A DNA stretch of 64,000 nucleotides from an uncultured Tenacibaculum sp. (GCA_947501615.1 CANMWK010000003.1:62001-126000); one strand, 5' to 3'; counted from the stretch's first letter, positions 1 to 9,836 are shown. Program-made: numbers and translations. Notes: generated from the letters alone by a model not told the origin.

Positions 1-1776
1 GCTACTTTATCTGGAGAAGACTACGAAGCTATTTCCAATCTATTACTAAAAATAGAACGTGAAATTCCTGTATCAATAATTGAATGGGAAGATTATTATG
101 GCGATGATGAGACAACACTTCCTTATTTATTAGCATCCAAATGGGATAAAATTAGCGAAGAAGCTTTGTTTCATATATTTAAAATAGTCTCTCAAAACCT
201 AGATGCTGAAGATTTTACTGGACTTGTACCATTATGTCACGCCATAAAGAATAGAATTCCTACCGACTACAATAACTTTATTATTGAAGCATGGAAAAAC
301 AAGTATAGCTATATGGATGCGAAGCATCTAAGTCGTTTAGATAGAAATTTTTTAACCTTAATTGCTGAGCTTCCTGTAGAAATAATTGCGGATGTTATAG
401 TATGGGCGTTGAATTCTCACGGAAAAGATGCTTTAGAAGATTATGAAGAACTTTGTGCCATCGCACTACAAGATTTACCTGAAAATCATGAGACTCACAA
501 TGCTCTAATCAATAGTATTGACTCTCTAATGCATGACAATCAATATCAAGATGAAAACATCAGTGATAAAAAACAACGACTTGTTTTAAGCATGGCTCCT
601 CCTCCATTAAAATACCCTGAAGGTATCGAGGATTTAAGAGATAAATTACAATTCCGATTTAAACAAGATCATCCATATCACATTATTAACGGAGCAGCTG
701 GATTAGCAAGACACTACGATTTTATTCATTTAGTAAAACCTAGATTACCAGAAATAGCAAATCTTGCTAACCTAAATATACTGTCTCCTGAATTAAGGTT
801 AGAGGCTATTTCCGAAGTTTTAGCCAAAATAGGAAGCAAAGAAGAGATTGCTTTATTGTCTCCTTGTTTACAAGATAAATCGTATCAACTTTTAAAAACT
901 GTTAGTCAACTTTTTTATGAACATGAGATCGTAGCAGAAGAAGCTTCTGAAGCAGTCGATTATTTGATTGCAAGTACTCAAATTGAAGATATAGATGCGT
1001 ACGAACTTCATGATGTTATTGTTGCTTTGCGTTGGTTTAAAGACGAACGTATTACAGATATACTTTTAAACTTTTTAGATTACGAAAGAGAGCTTGTAGC
1101 AAGAGAAGCTTTAAAAGGTTTAGGAACACAAAAAGCAGAAAAGGCTATTCCTAAAATTATCAATCAGTTTAAAAGTGGGTATCCGCAGTGCGTTTCTGCT
1201 GCTGCACAAGCATTGAATGACATAGGAGGAATTGCACATTTAGAACTAGAAAAAAGAAGCAATTTTGATATCGTTATGGCTAGAGCACAAAAAAAACCGC
1301 GTTGGGCAACTAGAGCTCTCCCATACTTCAGTATAAAAGGAATGGATACTGATTTAATAGCGCTTCTAAAAACAAACAAAGAAAATGAAGCTTACGTACA
1401 CATAACTAAAGCTATTGCTCAAAAAGGAACCCAAACAATATTTCCAGATTTACTTGCTATTGGTTTAGATACGTTTAATTCTAGAAATATTGGAGGAAGA
1501 AATTTCGTTTTAATGTTTAATACTATCATCAGAAATACAACGGATAATCTTAATGAAGAAGTTATAAATCAATGTAAAGAAGTACTTGTAAATACAGATA
1601 CAGAAGATATTACGGCATTCAGAAACATTCTAGAAAGAGATGGAGATTATGCTCGTTTAAAATATCCTAATGAAGAGGAACAAACGATTATTGATGCCTT
1701 TGTAAAACAATATGCTGAGACTTTAGAAAATAGTGATTTAATCAACGTTTTATTTACCGCTAAATATTATTCTTAA
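1..1776 (+). CDS. HEAT-repeat protein, 5' end outside window
   Basis: The frame is open from base 1 without a stop, so the gene begins upstream of the window; the TTG at 166 is not a convincing start. At least 591 residues are visible. The middle and C-terminal parts consist of alpha-helical repeats of HEAT type (for example around codons 330-400, with runs such as ERELVAREALKGLGTQKAEK and CVSAAAQALNDIGG). There is no signal peptide in the visible part, and it is probably cytosolic. The stop is followed at once by the Imm11-like gene. HEAT proteins of this kind are often scaffold or immunity-type partners, but no specific function can be assigned. Confidence 0.75.
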   Translation, partial: ATLSGEDYEAISNLLLKIEREIPVSIIEWEDYYGDDETTLPYLLASKWDKISEEALFHIFKIVSQNLDAEDFTGLVPLCHAIKNRIPTDYNNFIIEAWKNKYSYMDAKHLSRLDRNFLTLIAELPVEIIADVIVWALNSHGKDALEDYEELCAIALQDLPENHETHNALINSIDSLMHDNQYQDENISDKKQRLVLSMAPPPLKYPEGIEDLRDKLQFRFKQDHPYHIINGAAGLARHYDFIHLVKPRLPEIANLANLNILSPELRLEAISEVLAKIGSKEEIALLSPCLQDKSYQLLKTVSQLFYEHEIVAEEASEAVDYLIASTQIEDIDAYELHDVIVALRWFKDERITDILLNFLDYERELVAREALKGLGTQKAEKAIPKIINQFKSGYPQCVSAAAQALNDIGGIAHLELEKRSNFDIVMARAQKKPRWATRALPYFSIKGMDTDLIALLKTNKENEAYVHITKAIAQKGTQTIFPDLLAIGLDTFNSRNIGGRNFVLMFNTIIRNTTDNLNEEVINQCKEVLVNTDTEDITAFRNILERDGDYARLKYPNEEEQTIIDAFVKQYAETLENSDLINVLFTAKYYS

Positions 1777-1818
1777 TGAACTATATATGTACTATTCGCC
1801 GATTTAAGGGTTAAAGGA

Positions 1819-2334
1819 TTGGCTACAGTTATGTCTGTTCCTAAAGGAATTGAGATAATGAATACCATGACTGGAGAGGAACAACCTAATTACAGTAAAA
1901 AAGAAATTCAACTAGAATTGTCTTTAGGTAGTGGTAGTTTTCGTGGTTACATGATGGGAGGAATTCTTCCATTATTCAGGGATGAACTATTAGATGCGTT
2001 TGATGAATTTGGGGTAGAAAATTATCAGTCTCAACCCACAGAAATGTTAGATCCAGCAACTAAAGAAATAGAATACGGCTATCATTTAACAAATATTATT
2101 GGATTAAAAGCTTGTGTTGAGGGGTATGATTGGAATGCAAAACCATGGGATAGACCTGCAAGAATTGAATATTTCCAAATTGACGCAACTAAAACAGATA
2201 ATCTAGCTATATTCAGATTGAAAGAACAACCTAATTTGATCATTATCAATCAAAAATTAAGAGATTTTCTAATTGAAAAAGAAATGGTTGCAATACGAAT
2301 GATTCCTACTGAAGAATTTAATTCCTTAATGTAA
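1819..2334 (+). CDS. Imm11-like (DUF1629-type) protein, start uncertain
   Basis: Protein of 171 residues from a TTG, or 167 from the ATG at 1831, which is the more ordinary start. The C-terminal third (around NLIIINQKLRDFLIEKEM and IRMIPTEEF) resembles the conserved end of the Imm11 family, immunity proteins of polymorphic toxin systems in which a hydrophobic strand is followed by a short helix and a final strand. It lies 42 bp after the HEAT gene. No toxin gene is visible beside it, so it could be an orphan immunity gene. The family call rests on pattern memory and not on a search. Confidence 0.45.
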   Translation: MATVMSVPKGIEIMNTMTGEEQPNYSKKEIQLELSLGSGSFRGYMMGGILPLFRDELLDAFDEFGVENYQSQPTEMLDPATKEIEYGYHLTNIIGLKACVEGYDWNAKPWDRPARIEYFQIDATKTDNLAIFRLKEQPNLIIINQKLRDFLIEKEMVAIRMIPTEEFNSLM

Positions 2335-2348
2335 AAATACCATGAAGC

Positions 2349-2936
2349 ATGATGAAACGACTGTTTATACCTTTAATTTTTATTTTTAGTCTTTCAAACT
2401 TTGCTCAAAACAATAAAATGACTTTGAATAAGGATCAACTTATCATTCAAGCGAATACAATTTTGGCTACTAAATATCCAAGCTTTCATTTCAATGCTTC
2501 ATTGTATGAAATTTCTGCATGGAAAAACTCTCAAAAAATCGTTGTTTATTATAAACGCATCATCAAGTTTGTTCCTCTTGGAAAAAAAGAACAGGACTTA
2601 ACATATGACTTTGAAGTAAATCTAACTTCTAAAAGTGTTGCTCCATTTGACTTTTTTGGTGTTGAAAAATTGTATCATCCAAATACCGAAGATCAAAAGA
2701 AAATTGATTTTGTGGTAAAAGCTTTCAATCTACCACACTCTGGATTTGACACTAAAATTGTAGAAGAACCAAATATGTTTGCTATTTATCTAGATAATGA
2801 AGTAGCTTTTGGTCAATATTACATTGATAAAATTACTGGTAAAAAATGTTTAGAATCAATTGAAGGAAGTTATGCTCCAATACCAGATGATATAAAATTA
2901 CTAGATAAAGATCCCTTAATTGAAATAAAAGAATAA
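2349..2936 (+). CDS. secreted protein of unknown family
   Basis: 195 residues with a clear N-terminal signal peptide (MMKRLFIPLIFIFSLSNFAQ, cleavage likely after AQ). The rest is a soluble mixed alpha/beta domain with many aromatic and charged residues and no cysteines except one near residue 175. It starts 14 bp after the Imm11-like gene and is probably co-transcribed with it. I recognise no family; position suggests a lineage-specific accessory gene. Confidence 0.6.
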   Translation: MMKRLFIPLIFIFSLSNFAQNNKMTLNKDQLIIQANTILATKYPSFHFNASLYEISAWKNSQKIVVYYKRIIKFVPLGKKEQDLTYDFEVNLTSKSVAPFDFFGVEKLYHPNTEDQKKIDFVVKAFNLPHSGFDTKIVEEPNMFAIYLDNEVAFGQYYIDKITGKKCLESIEGSYAPIPDDIKLLDKDPLIEIKE

Positions 2937-3018
2937 CACCACCATCTTTTTTGTTTGTAATTATTTAATTAGTTAATTTTATCAAAGAAAAAGCTAATGA
3001 ATAAAGAGAAAAAAATGA

Positions 3019-3516
3019 ATGCAAGTTGTGGAATTAATTGTTAAAAATATCTGGATAGTTTTTATTGCTTTTACGATTTTGAATGGATTCATACTTAAAT
3101 CAAGGTCAAAAAAGTATATTGAAGCTAACCCAGAATTAAAAATTGGATATGAAAACTTTTTTAGAGGATATATTTTTTATTGTAATATTCCTTGGATAGT
3201 TATAATGATTGGAAATTTAAGTGGCTTAACTAAAGACATTTTTGAATATTTAGATCCAAAAGCTATGAATCCAATAGTGCTAATTTTTCATCTTTCTATT
3301 ATTATTTTATGGATTTTAGGTATTCGTTGGATTTATTTTAAAAAAGGAGCTGAATTTATTGAAAAACATCCTGGCTTATTTAGAAGATCAAGTTTACAAG
3401 GTATTTCAGATATTTCAGCTAAGCAAGTTAAATTATTCTTTCCATTAATGCTATTGGGAGGAGTAATTGCAATGATTTTAATGTGGACAACTGAATTTAC
3501 GAATATTATAAATTGA
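3019..3516 (+). CDS. four-helix membrane protein, unknown function
   Basis: 165 residues with about four hydrophobic segments (roughly residues 5-25, 50-68, 85-105 and 138-158), so an inner-membrane protein. A short soluble loop around 110-135 contains a Pro-Gly-Leu-Phe turn. No catalytic motif is visible. Two ATGs lie four bases apart (3015 and 3019) in different frames; only the second opens this frame. It sits in a run of unrelated small genes that look like an accessory region. Confidence 0.55.
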   Translation: MQVVELIVKNIWIVFIAFTILNGFILKSRSKKYIEANPELKIGYENFFRGYIFYCNIPWIVIMIGNLSGLTKDIFEYLDPKAMNPIVLIFHLSIIILWILGIRWIYFKKGAEFIEKHPGLFRRSSLQGISDISAKQVKLFFPLMLLGGVIAMILMWTTEFTNIIN

Positions 3517-3579
3517 GTATAGTATGCCAATTTTTACTGGTCTTTAAAAGGAAGTATAAACTTAATGCTAAAATAAACT

Positions 3580-4437
3580 ATGAGAAGAATAATTTTAATT
3601 CTGATATTAATTTCAAATATTGGATTTTCACAGAGTAATTTAACTGAATTAAAATTTGACACAAAATATTTTAATGCAGTTGATAAATGGGTTGCTTTTC
3701 CAAAAAAAGATGTAGACTCTACCTATGCGTTCGGATTTATTTATTTGGATAATCAAGCTGGTTTTACCTTCAATTACGAAGCAAAATTTACAATAAAAGA
3801 GCAAAAACTAATCAAAATTGGAACAGATTCAACAGTTAGTTTTATGAAGTATAGGCTTGAACCGAATACTAGCTTAGTTAGTGTTTTAACGAATCATCAA
3901 ATTTCAGAGTTGAATTTACCAAAGCAACCAAAATGGATATCTATTTATAAAAAAGGTTCAGAACAAGTAGATTATTTAAAAAACGAAGGCTATCATTTTA
4001 ACCATGTTGGAGCAAGTGATTTAGCACTACAACCATTATTAAAAGCATATGAAATAGAACCACATTTTGATGGACTAGAATTTGAGTTATCATTTGCTTA
4101 CAACCATTTAGGGCAATATAATAAAGCAATCCAAATTTTAGAAAAAGCTATTCAAAACAATCCTGAAAACTTCTATTTCTATAGAGAGTTAGGATTTTCA
4201 TATGTAAATCTTAATCAAATAGATAAAGCAGAAAAAATATATCGTAAAGGAATTGAAATATCCGATAATGATTTTGAAAAAAGTGAAATGGCTGTAAATA
4301 TGGCTCAAGCTTATTTTAAATTGAAGAATAAAGAAAAATTTGATGAATGGGCTAGATTGACGAAAAAATATGCTACCAATGACAAAAGATATTTACAATA
4401 CATAGAATACTTTGAACAAAACTGGGACAAAAAGTAA
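3580..4437 (+). CDS. exported TPR-repeat protein
   Basis: 285 residues. A signal peptide (MRRIILILILISNIGFSQ) is followed by a beta-rich region to about residue 120, then TPR repeats from about 145 to 260 (signatures ALQPLLKAYEIEPH, YNKAIQILEKAIQNNPEN and IDKAEKIYRKGIEIS). TPRs mediate protein contacts; no enzyme motif is present. It probably acts in the periplasm or on the outer membrane. Similar signal-TPR proteins are frequent in Flavobacteriia and have no fixed function. Confidence 0.7.
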   Translation: MRRIILILILISNIGFSQSNLTELKFDTKYFNAVDKWVAFPKKDVDSTYAFGFIYLDNQAGFTFNYEAKFTIKEQKLIKIGTDSTVSFMKYRLEPNTSLVSVLTNHQISELNLPKQPKWISIYKKGSEQVDYLKNEGYHFNHVGASDLALQPLLKAYEIEPHFDGLEFELSFAYNHLGQYNKAIQILEKAIQNNPENFYFYRELGFSYVNLNQIDKAEKIYRKGIEISDNDFEKSEMAVNMAQAYFKLKNKEKFDEWARLTKKYATNDKRYLQYIEYFEQNWDKK

Positions 4438-4526
4438 TAGAGAGCAATAGTTAGGATAAGTAATTTTATTTACTTCTTTAGTGTTTTATCATAATCTTTA
4501 AAATTTATAATATCAGTATAATAAAA

Positions 4527-5219
4527 ATGAAACCTTTTTTCCTTTTTCCATTATTTTTTGTACTTCTGAATTGTTTTTCTAAGGAGAAAACCAATCAGGT
4601 AATCATACGAAAGAGCAAGGCACAGATTGAATATGATTACAAAATATTCAAAACTAAAGATAGCTTAAAGGTGAAAGAATTAATAACTTCATTTATGGGT
4701 GAAGAATCAATTTTAGCTAATCCAGAAACATTTTTATATATGGATTTTCATGGACAAATCCACATAGCTATCTATTTAAATAATGAATGGCATACTTGGA
4801 TTATCCATGATGCAAATAATGAAGAATACTATGCGAAAATAAAAAGAATAGATTTTGACAATAATAATCATGAAGAAATCATAATTCAATCGAAATATGG
4901 TATTGTTCCACAATCAACTTTTGGACGTTCTTATTTTGGTGATTTTCAAATTTGGAATCCTGACAGTATTAAACCATATTTTAATATTGAAAATTATAGA
5001 TATTCTGACGATATGGGTAGAAATGGAGATCATAGTTACAGAAAAGAATGTTTTTTGAAGGTAGAAGTTATGAAAAAGCAACTTATTGTAAGTCATGAAA
5101 ATTCTGGTTCAAAAGAAAATATAACATGTGATTTTGATAGTGAGCTTATTGGAAAATACGATCTCAAAAATGATTCATTAATAAAAATAAAAACCATAAA
5201 TAAAAGTAAATCATATTGA
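4527..5219 (+). CDS. putative lipoprotein, unknown function
   Basis: 230 residues. The N-terminus is a hydrophobic signal ending in LLNC at residue 16, a plausible though imperfect lipobox, so probably an outer-membrane or periplasmic lipoprotein. The body contains an acidic DFDNNNHEE stretch that resembles the Asp-rich loops of VCBS/FG-GAP-like beta repeats, but only one copy is seen. It follows the TPR gene after 89 bp. Function unknown. Confidence 0.5.
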   Translation: MKPFFLFPLFFVLLNCFSKEKTNQVIIRKSKAQIEYDYKIFKTKDSLKVKELITSFMGEESILANPETFLYMDFHGQIHIAIYLNNEWHTWIIHDANNEEYYAKIKRIDFDNNNHEEIIIQSKYGIVPQSTFGRSYFGDFQIWNPDSIKPYFNIENYRYSDDMGRNGDHSYRKECFLKVEVMKKQLIVSHENSGSKENITCDFDSELIGKYDLKNDSLIKIKTINKSKSY

Positions 5220-5285
5220 TAAGCACTAATTCAATTTTTTTAAACTAAAAAATCAAAAAAAGCGAAAATTATAAACTAAAAAATT

Positions 5286-5630
5286 ATGATTTTAAAAGAA
5301 ATAAAGAGATGTTTATCAACTAAGTCAAAAGAAGAAAAAATTAGATTCAATGAACTTTTTCTTTTTAATATTACAGTTATGAATAGGGCTATTTGGGATA
5401 CTGATGAAATGACTGATAAAGCTAAAGTTGAATGTTTGAGGTGGTCTAACGAATTAGTACATAGAGTTTGGAATATATTGTTTGATCTTAAATGTGTAGA
5501 AGATACTGAATCAGAAAATAGACTAGTTGATAATATAGATTTTTATCGCAAACAATCTAAGGAATTAGAAGGTCATTTGGGAGCAACATTGTCAAGAACA
5601 TTAGAAAAGTTCAAAGTAAAAAGAGCATGA
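5286..5630 (+). CDS. small cytosolic helical protein, unknown
   Basis: 114 residues, mostly predicted helix, without signal peptide or membrane segment. Notable residues are several Trp (three WN/WS pairs) in the centre. The size and all-helical layout would suit an immunity protein, in line with its neighbours, but I do not recognise a family. Confidence 0.5.
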   Translation: MILKEIKRCLSTKSKEEKIRFNELFLFNITVMNRAIWDTDEMTDKAKVECLRWSNELVHRVWNILFDLKCVEDTESENRLVDNIDFYRKQSKELEGHLGATLSRTLEKFKVKRA

Positions 5631-5679
5631 ATTTATACATTAACATCTAAAATTTAAACCCAAAAACAAACATATTTTT

Positions 5680-5871
5680 ATGGAAGTACACACAAAAAAA
5701 GCAATAAAAACAGGTTTTTTTTCAGCCATCGGATTTGCTATAACAACAGTATCATTAGACTACTACAATAATAATAAATTAGAAATATGGGGACTTCTTT
5801 TTAAAATTTTATTTTTTGGAGTTTTTATGAGTATTTATTTTAATTACATCTTTAAAAAAGAAGGAAAATAA
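5680..5871 (+). CDS. small membrane protein, two helices
   Basis: 63 residues with two hydrophobic segments (about 10-26 and 40-57) separated by a polar YYNNNKLE loop, ending in a Lys-rich tail. The first ATG is preceded by an A/T-rich leader typical of this genome. Too small to classify; could be a membrane-bound accessory or immunity protein. Confidence 0.45.
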   Translation: MEVHTKKAIKTGFFSAIGFAITTVSLDYYNNNKLEIWGLLFKILFFGVFMSIYFNYIFKKEGK

Positions 5872-5982
5872 GTACCAAAAAAGTAATAAAGATTTAACTT
5901 TTTTTAATAAACGATGCGTCAAAAGTTAAAAATCTAGATAGGAAAGGCAGAAAAACTACTATAGAATTAAAAATTTAAAAAA

Positions 5983-6555
5983 ATGAAAATATTAAGTATA
6001 CTTACGTTAGGATTACTTGTATTTACCAATATAGAAACTAATAATTCTAATGAATTTGAGTGTTTTATTTCAACAAATAAAGAAATTTATGAAATTGGAG
6101 AAACCCCAGAAATAACTGTTACTATAAAAAATAATTCAGGAAAAGATGTTTACTTAATTGGTAGTTTGGATGCTTCAGAATATAAATGGAGGAGTCCGTA
6201 TTGCTATTTTGAAATTAACAAACCTAATAATATTTCTTCTCCGATCCTCAAACGTTGTGGTAATATGAATTCTTTAAGAAAAGAAGATTTTAAGCTTGTT
6301 AAATCTGGTCAATCATTTGACCCTTATCAATCAATTGATGATTATGGATTCTTTAGTTCTAACGAAATTAAGAAAAAAGAAAATTTTCAAGCACCAGGTA
6401 AATACAAGATAACATTTTATTATTCAACAAAATCAACTGAGTTAAGTGATTATCGTGGTCATGATAATCAGAAAAATGAATTGAAAAAGCTTTTAAATAA
6501 AACACCTAATATTGAGTTAATTAGTAATACAATAGAAATTGAAATAAAAAAGTAA
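5983..6555 (+). CDS. secreted Ig-like (BsuPI-type) protein
   Basis: 190 residues. A signal peptide (about residues 1-18) is followed by a beta-sandwich pattern: IYEIGETPEITVTIKNNSGK is typical of bacterial Ig-like and BsuPI proteinase-inhibitor domains, and the end (FQAPGKYKITFYYSTKS) matches the closing strands of such folds. Likely periplasmic or surface-exposed. It lies in the left-hand accessory strip; the ligand is unknown. Confidence 0.55.
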   Translation: MKILSILTLGLLVFTNIETNNSNEFECFISTNKEIYEIGETPEITVTIKNNSGKDVYLIGSLDASEYKWRSPYCYFEINKPNNISSPILKRCGNMNSLRKEDFKLVKSGQSFDPYQSIDDYGFFSSNEIKKKENFQAPGKYKITFYYSTKSTELSDYRGHDNQKNELKKLLNKTPNIELISNTIEIEIKK

Positions 6556-6690
6556 AGACCATATTAATAATATCTGCAATTGATTATGTGGATTTAGTTT
6601 TTAATAAACTTCAATATTCTAACTAATTGTTTCATAAAAGTAGATTCTAAAAGGAATCTCCGTTATAAGTCATAAATAAAGTTTTAGCGT

Positions 6691-6792
6691 CATTCTGAAT
6701 TTACTTGTGCTGAATTTATTTCAGTATTTCGGATTCTCATAACGCTGTTCAGTAACTATTTATGATGAGAACCTGAAATAAATCAGGTTGAC
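6691..6792. repeat. dispersed inverted-repeat element, family B copy 1
   Basis: The right arm (6763-6792) read in reverse matches the left arm (6691-6750), which carries an extra internal segment; both arms end in GTCA and TTCTCAT-like blocks. A degenerate copy lies at 19411-19502 and a left-arm copy at 49138-49189. It fills most of the 307-base gap between two genes; I see no gene there. Likely a small mobile or REP-like element. Confidence 0.6.
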
Positions 6793-6862
6793 ATTTCTTT
6801 TTTTATTATATATTACTGATAATCATTTATTCTAAAAACAATCATAGATAATTAAAAACTAA

Positions 6863-7315
6863 ATGAAAGGGAAAGAAATTTTAAACTCTTGTAAAAATAA
6901 GGTTTTAGGTAGTGGTAAATTGCAATCATTCGTTTTACATGGAGAATTAGTAGAGAAAATCAATGTAACTTTTCTAAAGTTTGATAAATGGGTTAAAATA
7001 GTGTCCTCTGATGAAATAACGACAGTAGCATATGTGAATAATGATTTTGATGAAGTTAATTTTGATGGAAACGATCCATTTCATTACCCTATTGATAGTA
7101 TAGACAATCTTTTTCCAGACTTTAAAAAATATAAAGGAAAACAGTTATTGAAGTGGAAAGAACTTGTTTGGAAAAACAATGCAGCAATGAGTTATGGTAT
7201 TAATTTATATTTTAAAGACAACCTAAATTTAATAATTCATAATAAAACAATGCCAGACAATAAAATAGAGTATATTTTTCAAAATACTATTCCAGAAGAC
7301 TTAATTGAAAAGTAA
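6863..7315 (+). CDS. cytosolic protein of unknown family
   Basis: 150 residues, no signal peptide or membrane segment, mixed alpha/beta with acidic runs (DFDEVNFDGNDPFHYPID). The layout (beta strands around a central acidic loop, short helices at the ends) would fit an immunity-type protein, but no family is recognised. It stands alone after a repeat-filled gap and is followed by a divergently unrelated Crp/Fnr gene. Confidence 0.5.
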   Translation: MKGKEILNSCKNKVLGSGKLQSFVLHGELVEKINVTFLKFDKWVKIVSSDEITTVAYVNNDFDEVNFDGNDPFHYPIDSIDNLFPDFKKYKGKQLLKWKELVWKNNAAMSYGINLYFKDNLNLIIHNKTMPDNKIEYIFQNTIPEDLIEK

Positions 7316-7411
7316 TAACAAAGGGCAATAAAATTTCTTGTATTTACTTATTAGCTTTTATTTGGTAAATTCGATAGCTATAAATCTGTAACAAATCATA
7401 TCGTTATAAAT

Positions 7412-7999
7412 TTGAAAGATTACAAAAACATATTGAATAATATAAGGAGGTATGTTCCTTTAAATAGTGAAGATGAAAATCAATTTATATCAATTGTAAG
7501 AACAACAAATGTAAAACGCCGGCAGTTTATAGTACAACCTAATTTTGTGTGTTCGTACCAAACCTATGTTTTAAAAGGCGCATTTCGCAGTTATTTTGTT
7601 AATGATGAAGGTGTAGATCATACGATTCAATTTGCTATTGAGGATTGGTTTATCAGTGATTTTAACAGTTATATAAGTCAAACTCCAGCTTCTTTGTTTG
7701 TTGAAGCACTTGAAGATTCTATTATTCAGCAGATAAGTTACGACGATGTTGAAAAGTTATGTACTGAAAATCAGAAATTTGAACGATTCTTTCGGTTAGT
7801 AGCACAAAAATCTTTTGCTTTTGCACAACGAAGAGTTTTATCCAATTTAGGGAAAACAGCTGAAGAACGTTACCTAGAATTTAAATCACTATACCCATCT
7901 ATAGCTCAACGTGTACCACAGTACGCACTAGCTTCTTATCTTGGTATGTCTGCAGAATTTTTAAGTAAAATACGTAAACGCTTGGTATCTAAATCTTGA
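7412..7999 (+). CDS. Crp/Fnr-family regulator
   Basis: 195 residues from a TTG start; the frame is open further upstream but holds no ATG. The N-terminal cNMP-binding-like beta roll (about 25-115) includes the pattern SCSYQTYVLKG-like strand, GAFRSYF and a helix. The C-terminal winged helix (about 145-190) has RVPQYALASYLGMSAEFLSK. This is the Bacteroidetes subfamily that commonly sits beside redox genes. Here it precedes a peroxiredoxin and an SDR gene on the same strand and may control them; effector unknown. Confidence 0.8.
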   Translation: MKDYKNILNNIRRYVPLNSEDENQFISIVRTTNVKRRQFIVQPNFVCSYQTYVLKGAFRSYFVNDEGVDHTIQFAIEDWFISDFNSYISQTPASLFVEALEDSIIQQISYDDVEKLCTENQKFERFFRLVAQKSFAFAQRRVLSNLGKTAEERYLEFKSLYPSIAQRVPQYALASYLGMSAEFLSKIRKRLVSKS

Positions 8000-8101
8000 A
8001 CTAGTTCAACGTAATTTCCTAATACAGTTCATTTTTTAAAACGTGTATTTCTTGCAATTTTACACTGTTACTATTGACAAACAATTATTTAAAAAAGTAA
8101 A

Positions 8102-8767
8102 ATGAACACACACAAGACAATTCCATCGTACCAAGAAGGACTAAAAGATCTAGAAAATAATTTGACAAAAGTTATTCCGGAAGAAGTATTAACTATTTTT
8201 AGAAATGACGCCGAGCAACTAAAAAAAGCGCATAAGGATATTTTAAAAATAAATACTGGAGATAAGGCACCAAATTTTAGTCTATTGAATGCGATTGGAG
8301 AAACAATAACATTGTACAAACTACTACAAAAAGGAAAAGTAATATTAACTTTTTACAGAGGTACTTGGTGTCCGTATTGTAATTTGCAACTTCAACAATA
8401 CCAACAAATTTTAGAAGAAAGCAATAGTTTAGGAGCTAATTTGGTAGCAATTTCACCACAAACACCTGATGAATCTTTAACAATCAAAGAAAAAAATGAA
8501 CTCAAATTTGAAGTGTTAAGTGATAATGGAAACATAGTTGCTAAGCAATTCACAACCGTTTTTAAAAATGCAGATGCACCATTGCGTGCTATGACATCGT
8601 TAGGTATAGATTTTAATGCACATTATCCAGATGATTCCCAAGAGCTTCCTGTTCCTGCGGTTTTTATTATAGAGAAAAACGGAATGGTGTCATTTGCTAA
8701 AGCTATTGATGGTGATTATAGAAATAGAGTTGAAGCAGTAGAAATTGTAAACGCTTTAAAACAATAA
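8102..8767 (+). CDS. peroxiredoxin-like (AhpC/TSA) protein
   Basis: 221 residues. The thioredoxin-fold domain begins near residue 52 (GDKAPNFSL) and contains FYRGTWCPYCN with the peroxidatic Cys at about 90 and a second Cys at 93. The N-terminal 50 residues form an extra helical segment typical of the peroxiredoxin-like family found with SDR genes. Expected to reduce peroxides in the cytosol. Its stop is 4 bp from the next start, so it forms an operon with the SDR gene. Confidence 0.85.
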   Translation: MNTHKTIPSYQEGLKDLENNLTKVIPEEVLTIFRNDAEQLKKAHKDILKINTGDKAPNFSLLNAIGETITLYKLLQKGKVILTFYRGTWCPYCNLQLQQYQQILEESNSLGANLVAISPQTPDESLTIKEKNELKFEVLSDNGNIVAKQFTTVFKNADAPLRAMTSLGIDFNAHYPDDSQELPVPAVFIIEKNGMVSFAKAIDGDYRNRVEAVEIVNALKQ

Positions 8768-8771
8768 GAAA

Positions 8772-9605
8772 ATGAAACAAAAAATATGGCTTATTACAGG
8801 TATATCAAGCGGATTAGGGAAAGCTCTAGCTGCATCTGTAATGACTAAAGGCGATTTTGTAATTGGAACATTTCGTAAGCAATCGCAAGTAAATGAATTT
8901 AATAACAAGTATGTTGATCGTGGATACTCGTACCTTTTAGATATTACGGATGAAAAAAGTATTGAAATAAGCGTAAAGAAGTTAATTTCGAAATTTAAAA
9001 GGGTAGATGTTTTGGTAAACAATGCTGGTATCGGATTTGTTGGTGCAATTGAAGAAACATCTATTCAAGAAACTAGAAAGGTATTTGAAGCAAACTTTTT
9101 CGGCACGCTTAAGTTAACACAAGAAGTTCTCCGACACATGCGAAAAGAAAAAAATGGGCACATTGTCCAAATTTCATCTCATGGTGGGATAAAGGCATTT
9201 GCAGGTTTTGGAGTTTATAACGCAAGTAAATTTGCTTTGGAAGGCTTTAGTGAAGCTTTAGCACAAGAAGTTGAATCACTAGGTATTAAGGTATCGATAG
9301 TTGAACCTGGACCATTTCGTACAAATTTTGCAGGAAAAGGACTGATGGAAGCAGAAAGAGTAATTAATGATTATGCACAAACCGCTGGTAAATTTAGAGA
9401 TAAATTGAAAGGAGTGCATGGGAAACAAGAAGGAGATCCATTAAAAGCATCAAAAGCAATCATTGATTTAGTGTATGATAAGAATCCAACATTACGTTTA
9501 CCATTAGGTAAGATTCCTTTGCATACTATTGAAATGAAGTTGAATAGTGTTAAGTCTGATTTAGAAACCAATAGAGCAATTGCTGAACAAACCGTTTACG
9601 ACTAA
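8772..9605 (+). CDS. short-chain dehydrogenase/reductase
   Basis: 277 residues, classical SDR: TGISSGLG cofactor loop at about 9-16, NNAG near 85, Ser in QISSHGG and catalytic YNASK near 153. The absence of a strong acidic residue after strand 2 and the basic TFRK suggest NADP(H) preference (inference). Substrate unknown. Forms an operon with the peroxiredoxin-like gene, a pairing common in Bacteroidetes, and is followed by a terminator. Confidence 0.9.
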   Translation: MKQKIWLITGISSGLGKALAASVMTKGDFVIGTFRKQSQVNEFNNKYVDRGYSYLLDITDEKSIEISVKKLISKFKRVDVLVNNAGIGFVGAIEETSIQETRKVFEANFFGTLKLTQEVLRHMRKEKNGHIVQISSHGGIKAFAGFGVYNASKFALEGFSEALAQEVESLGIKVSIVEPGPFRTNFAGKGLMEAERVINDYAQTAGKFRDKLKGVHGKQEGDPLKASKAIIDLVYDKNPTLRLPLGKIPLHTIEMKLNSVKSDLETNRAIAEQTVYD

Positions 9606-9635
9606 AAAGTGTATACGAATAAAGTATTAAACAAT

Positions 9636-9667
9636 AACGGTTTGGGTAAACACTCGAACCGTTTTGT
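9636..9667 (+). terminator. terminator after SDR gene
   Basis: Stem of about 9 bp (AACGGTTTG with CGAACCGTT, one G.T pair) and a T-rich tail, 30 bp after the SDR stop. Confidence 0.7.
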
Positions 9668-9836
9668 ATTTAAAAAAGTATATTTAATGTGATAAAAGAG
9701 GATGCGATATAAATTTCCAACAATCATAAATGACAAGTTGCTAAGCAAGGATTTGATGTACCTGATTACTTCACAAATCTTCAAATTTAGTTACTAAAAA
9801 AATTGATAGATGTAACGATAAGAAATTATTATAAAA

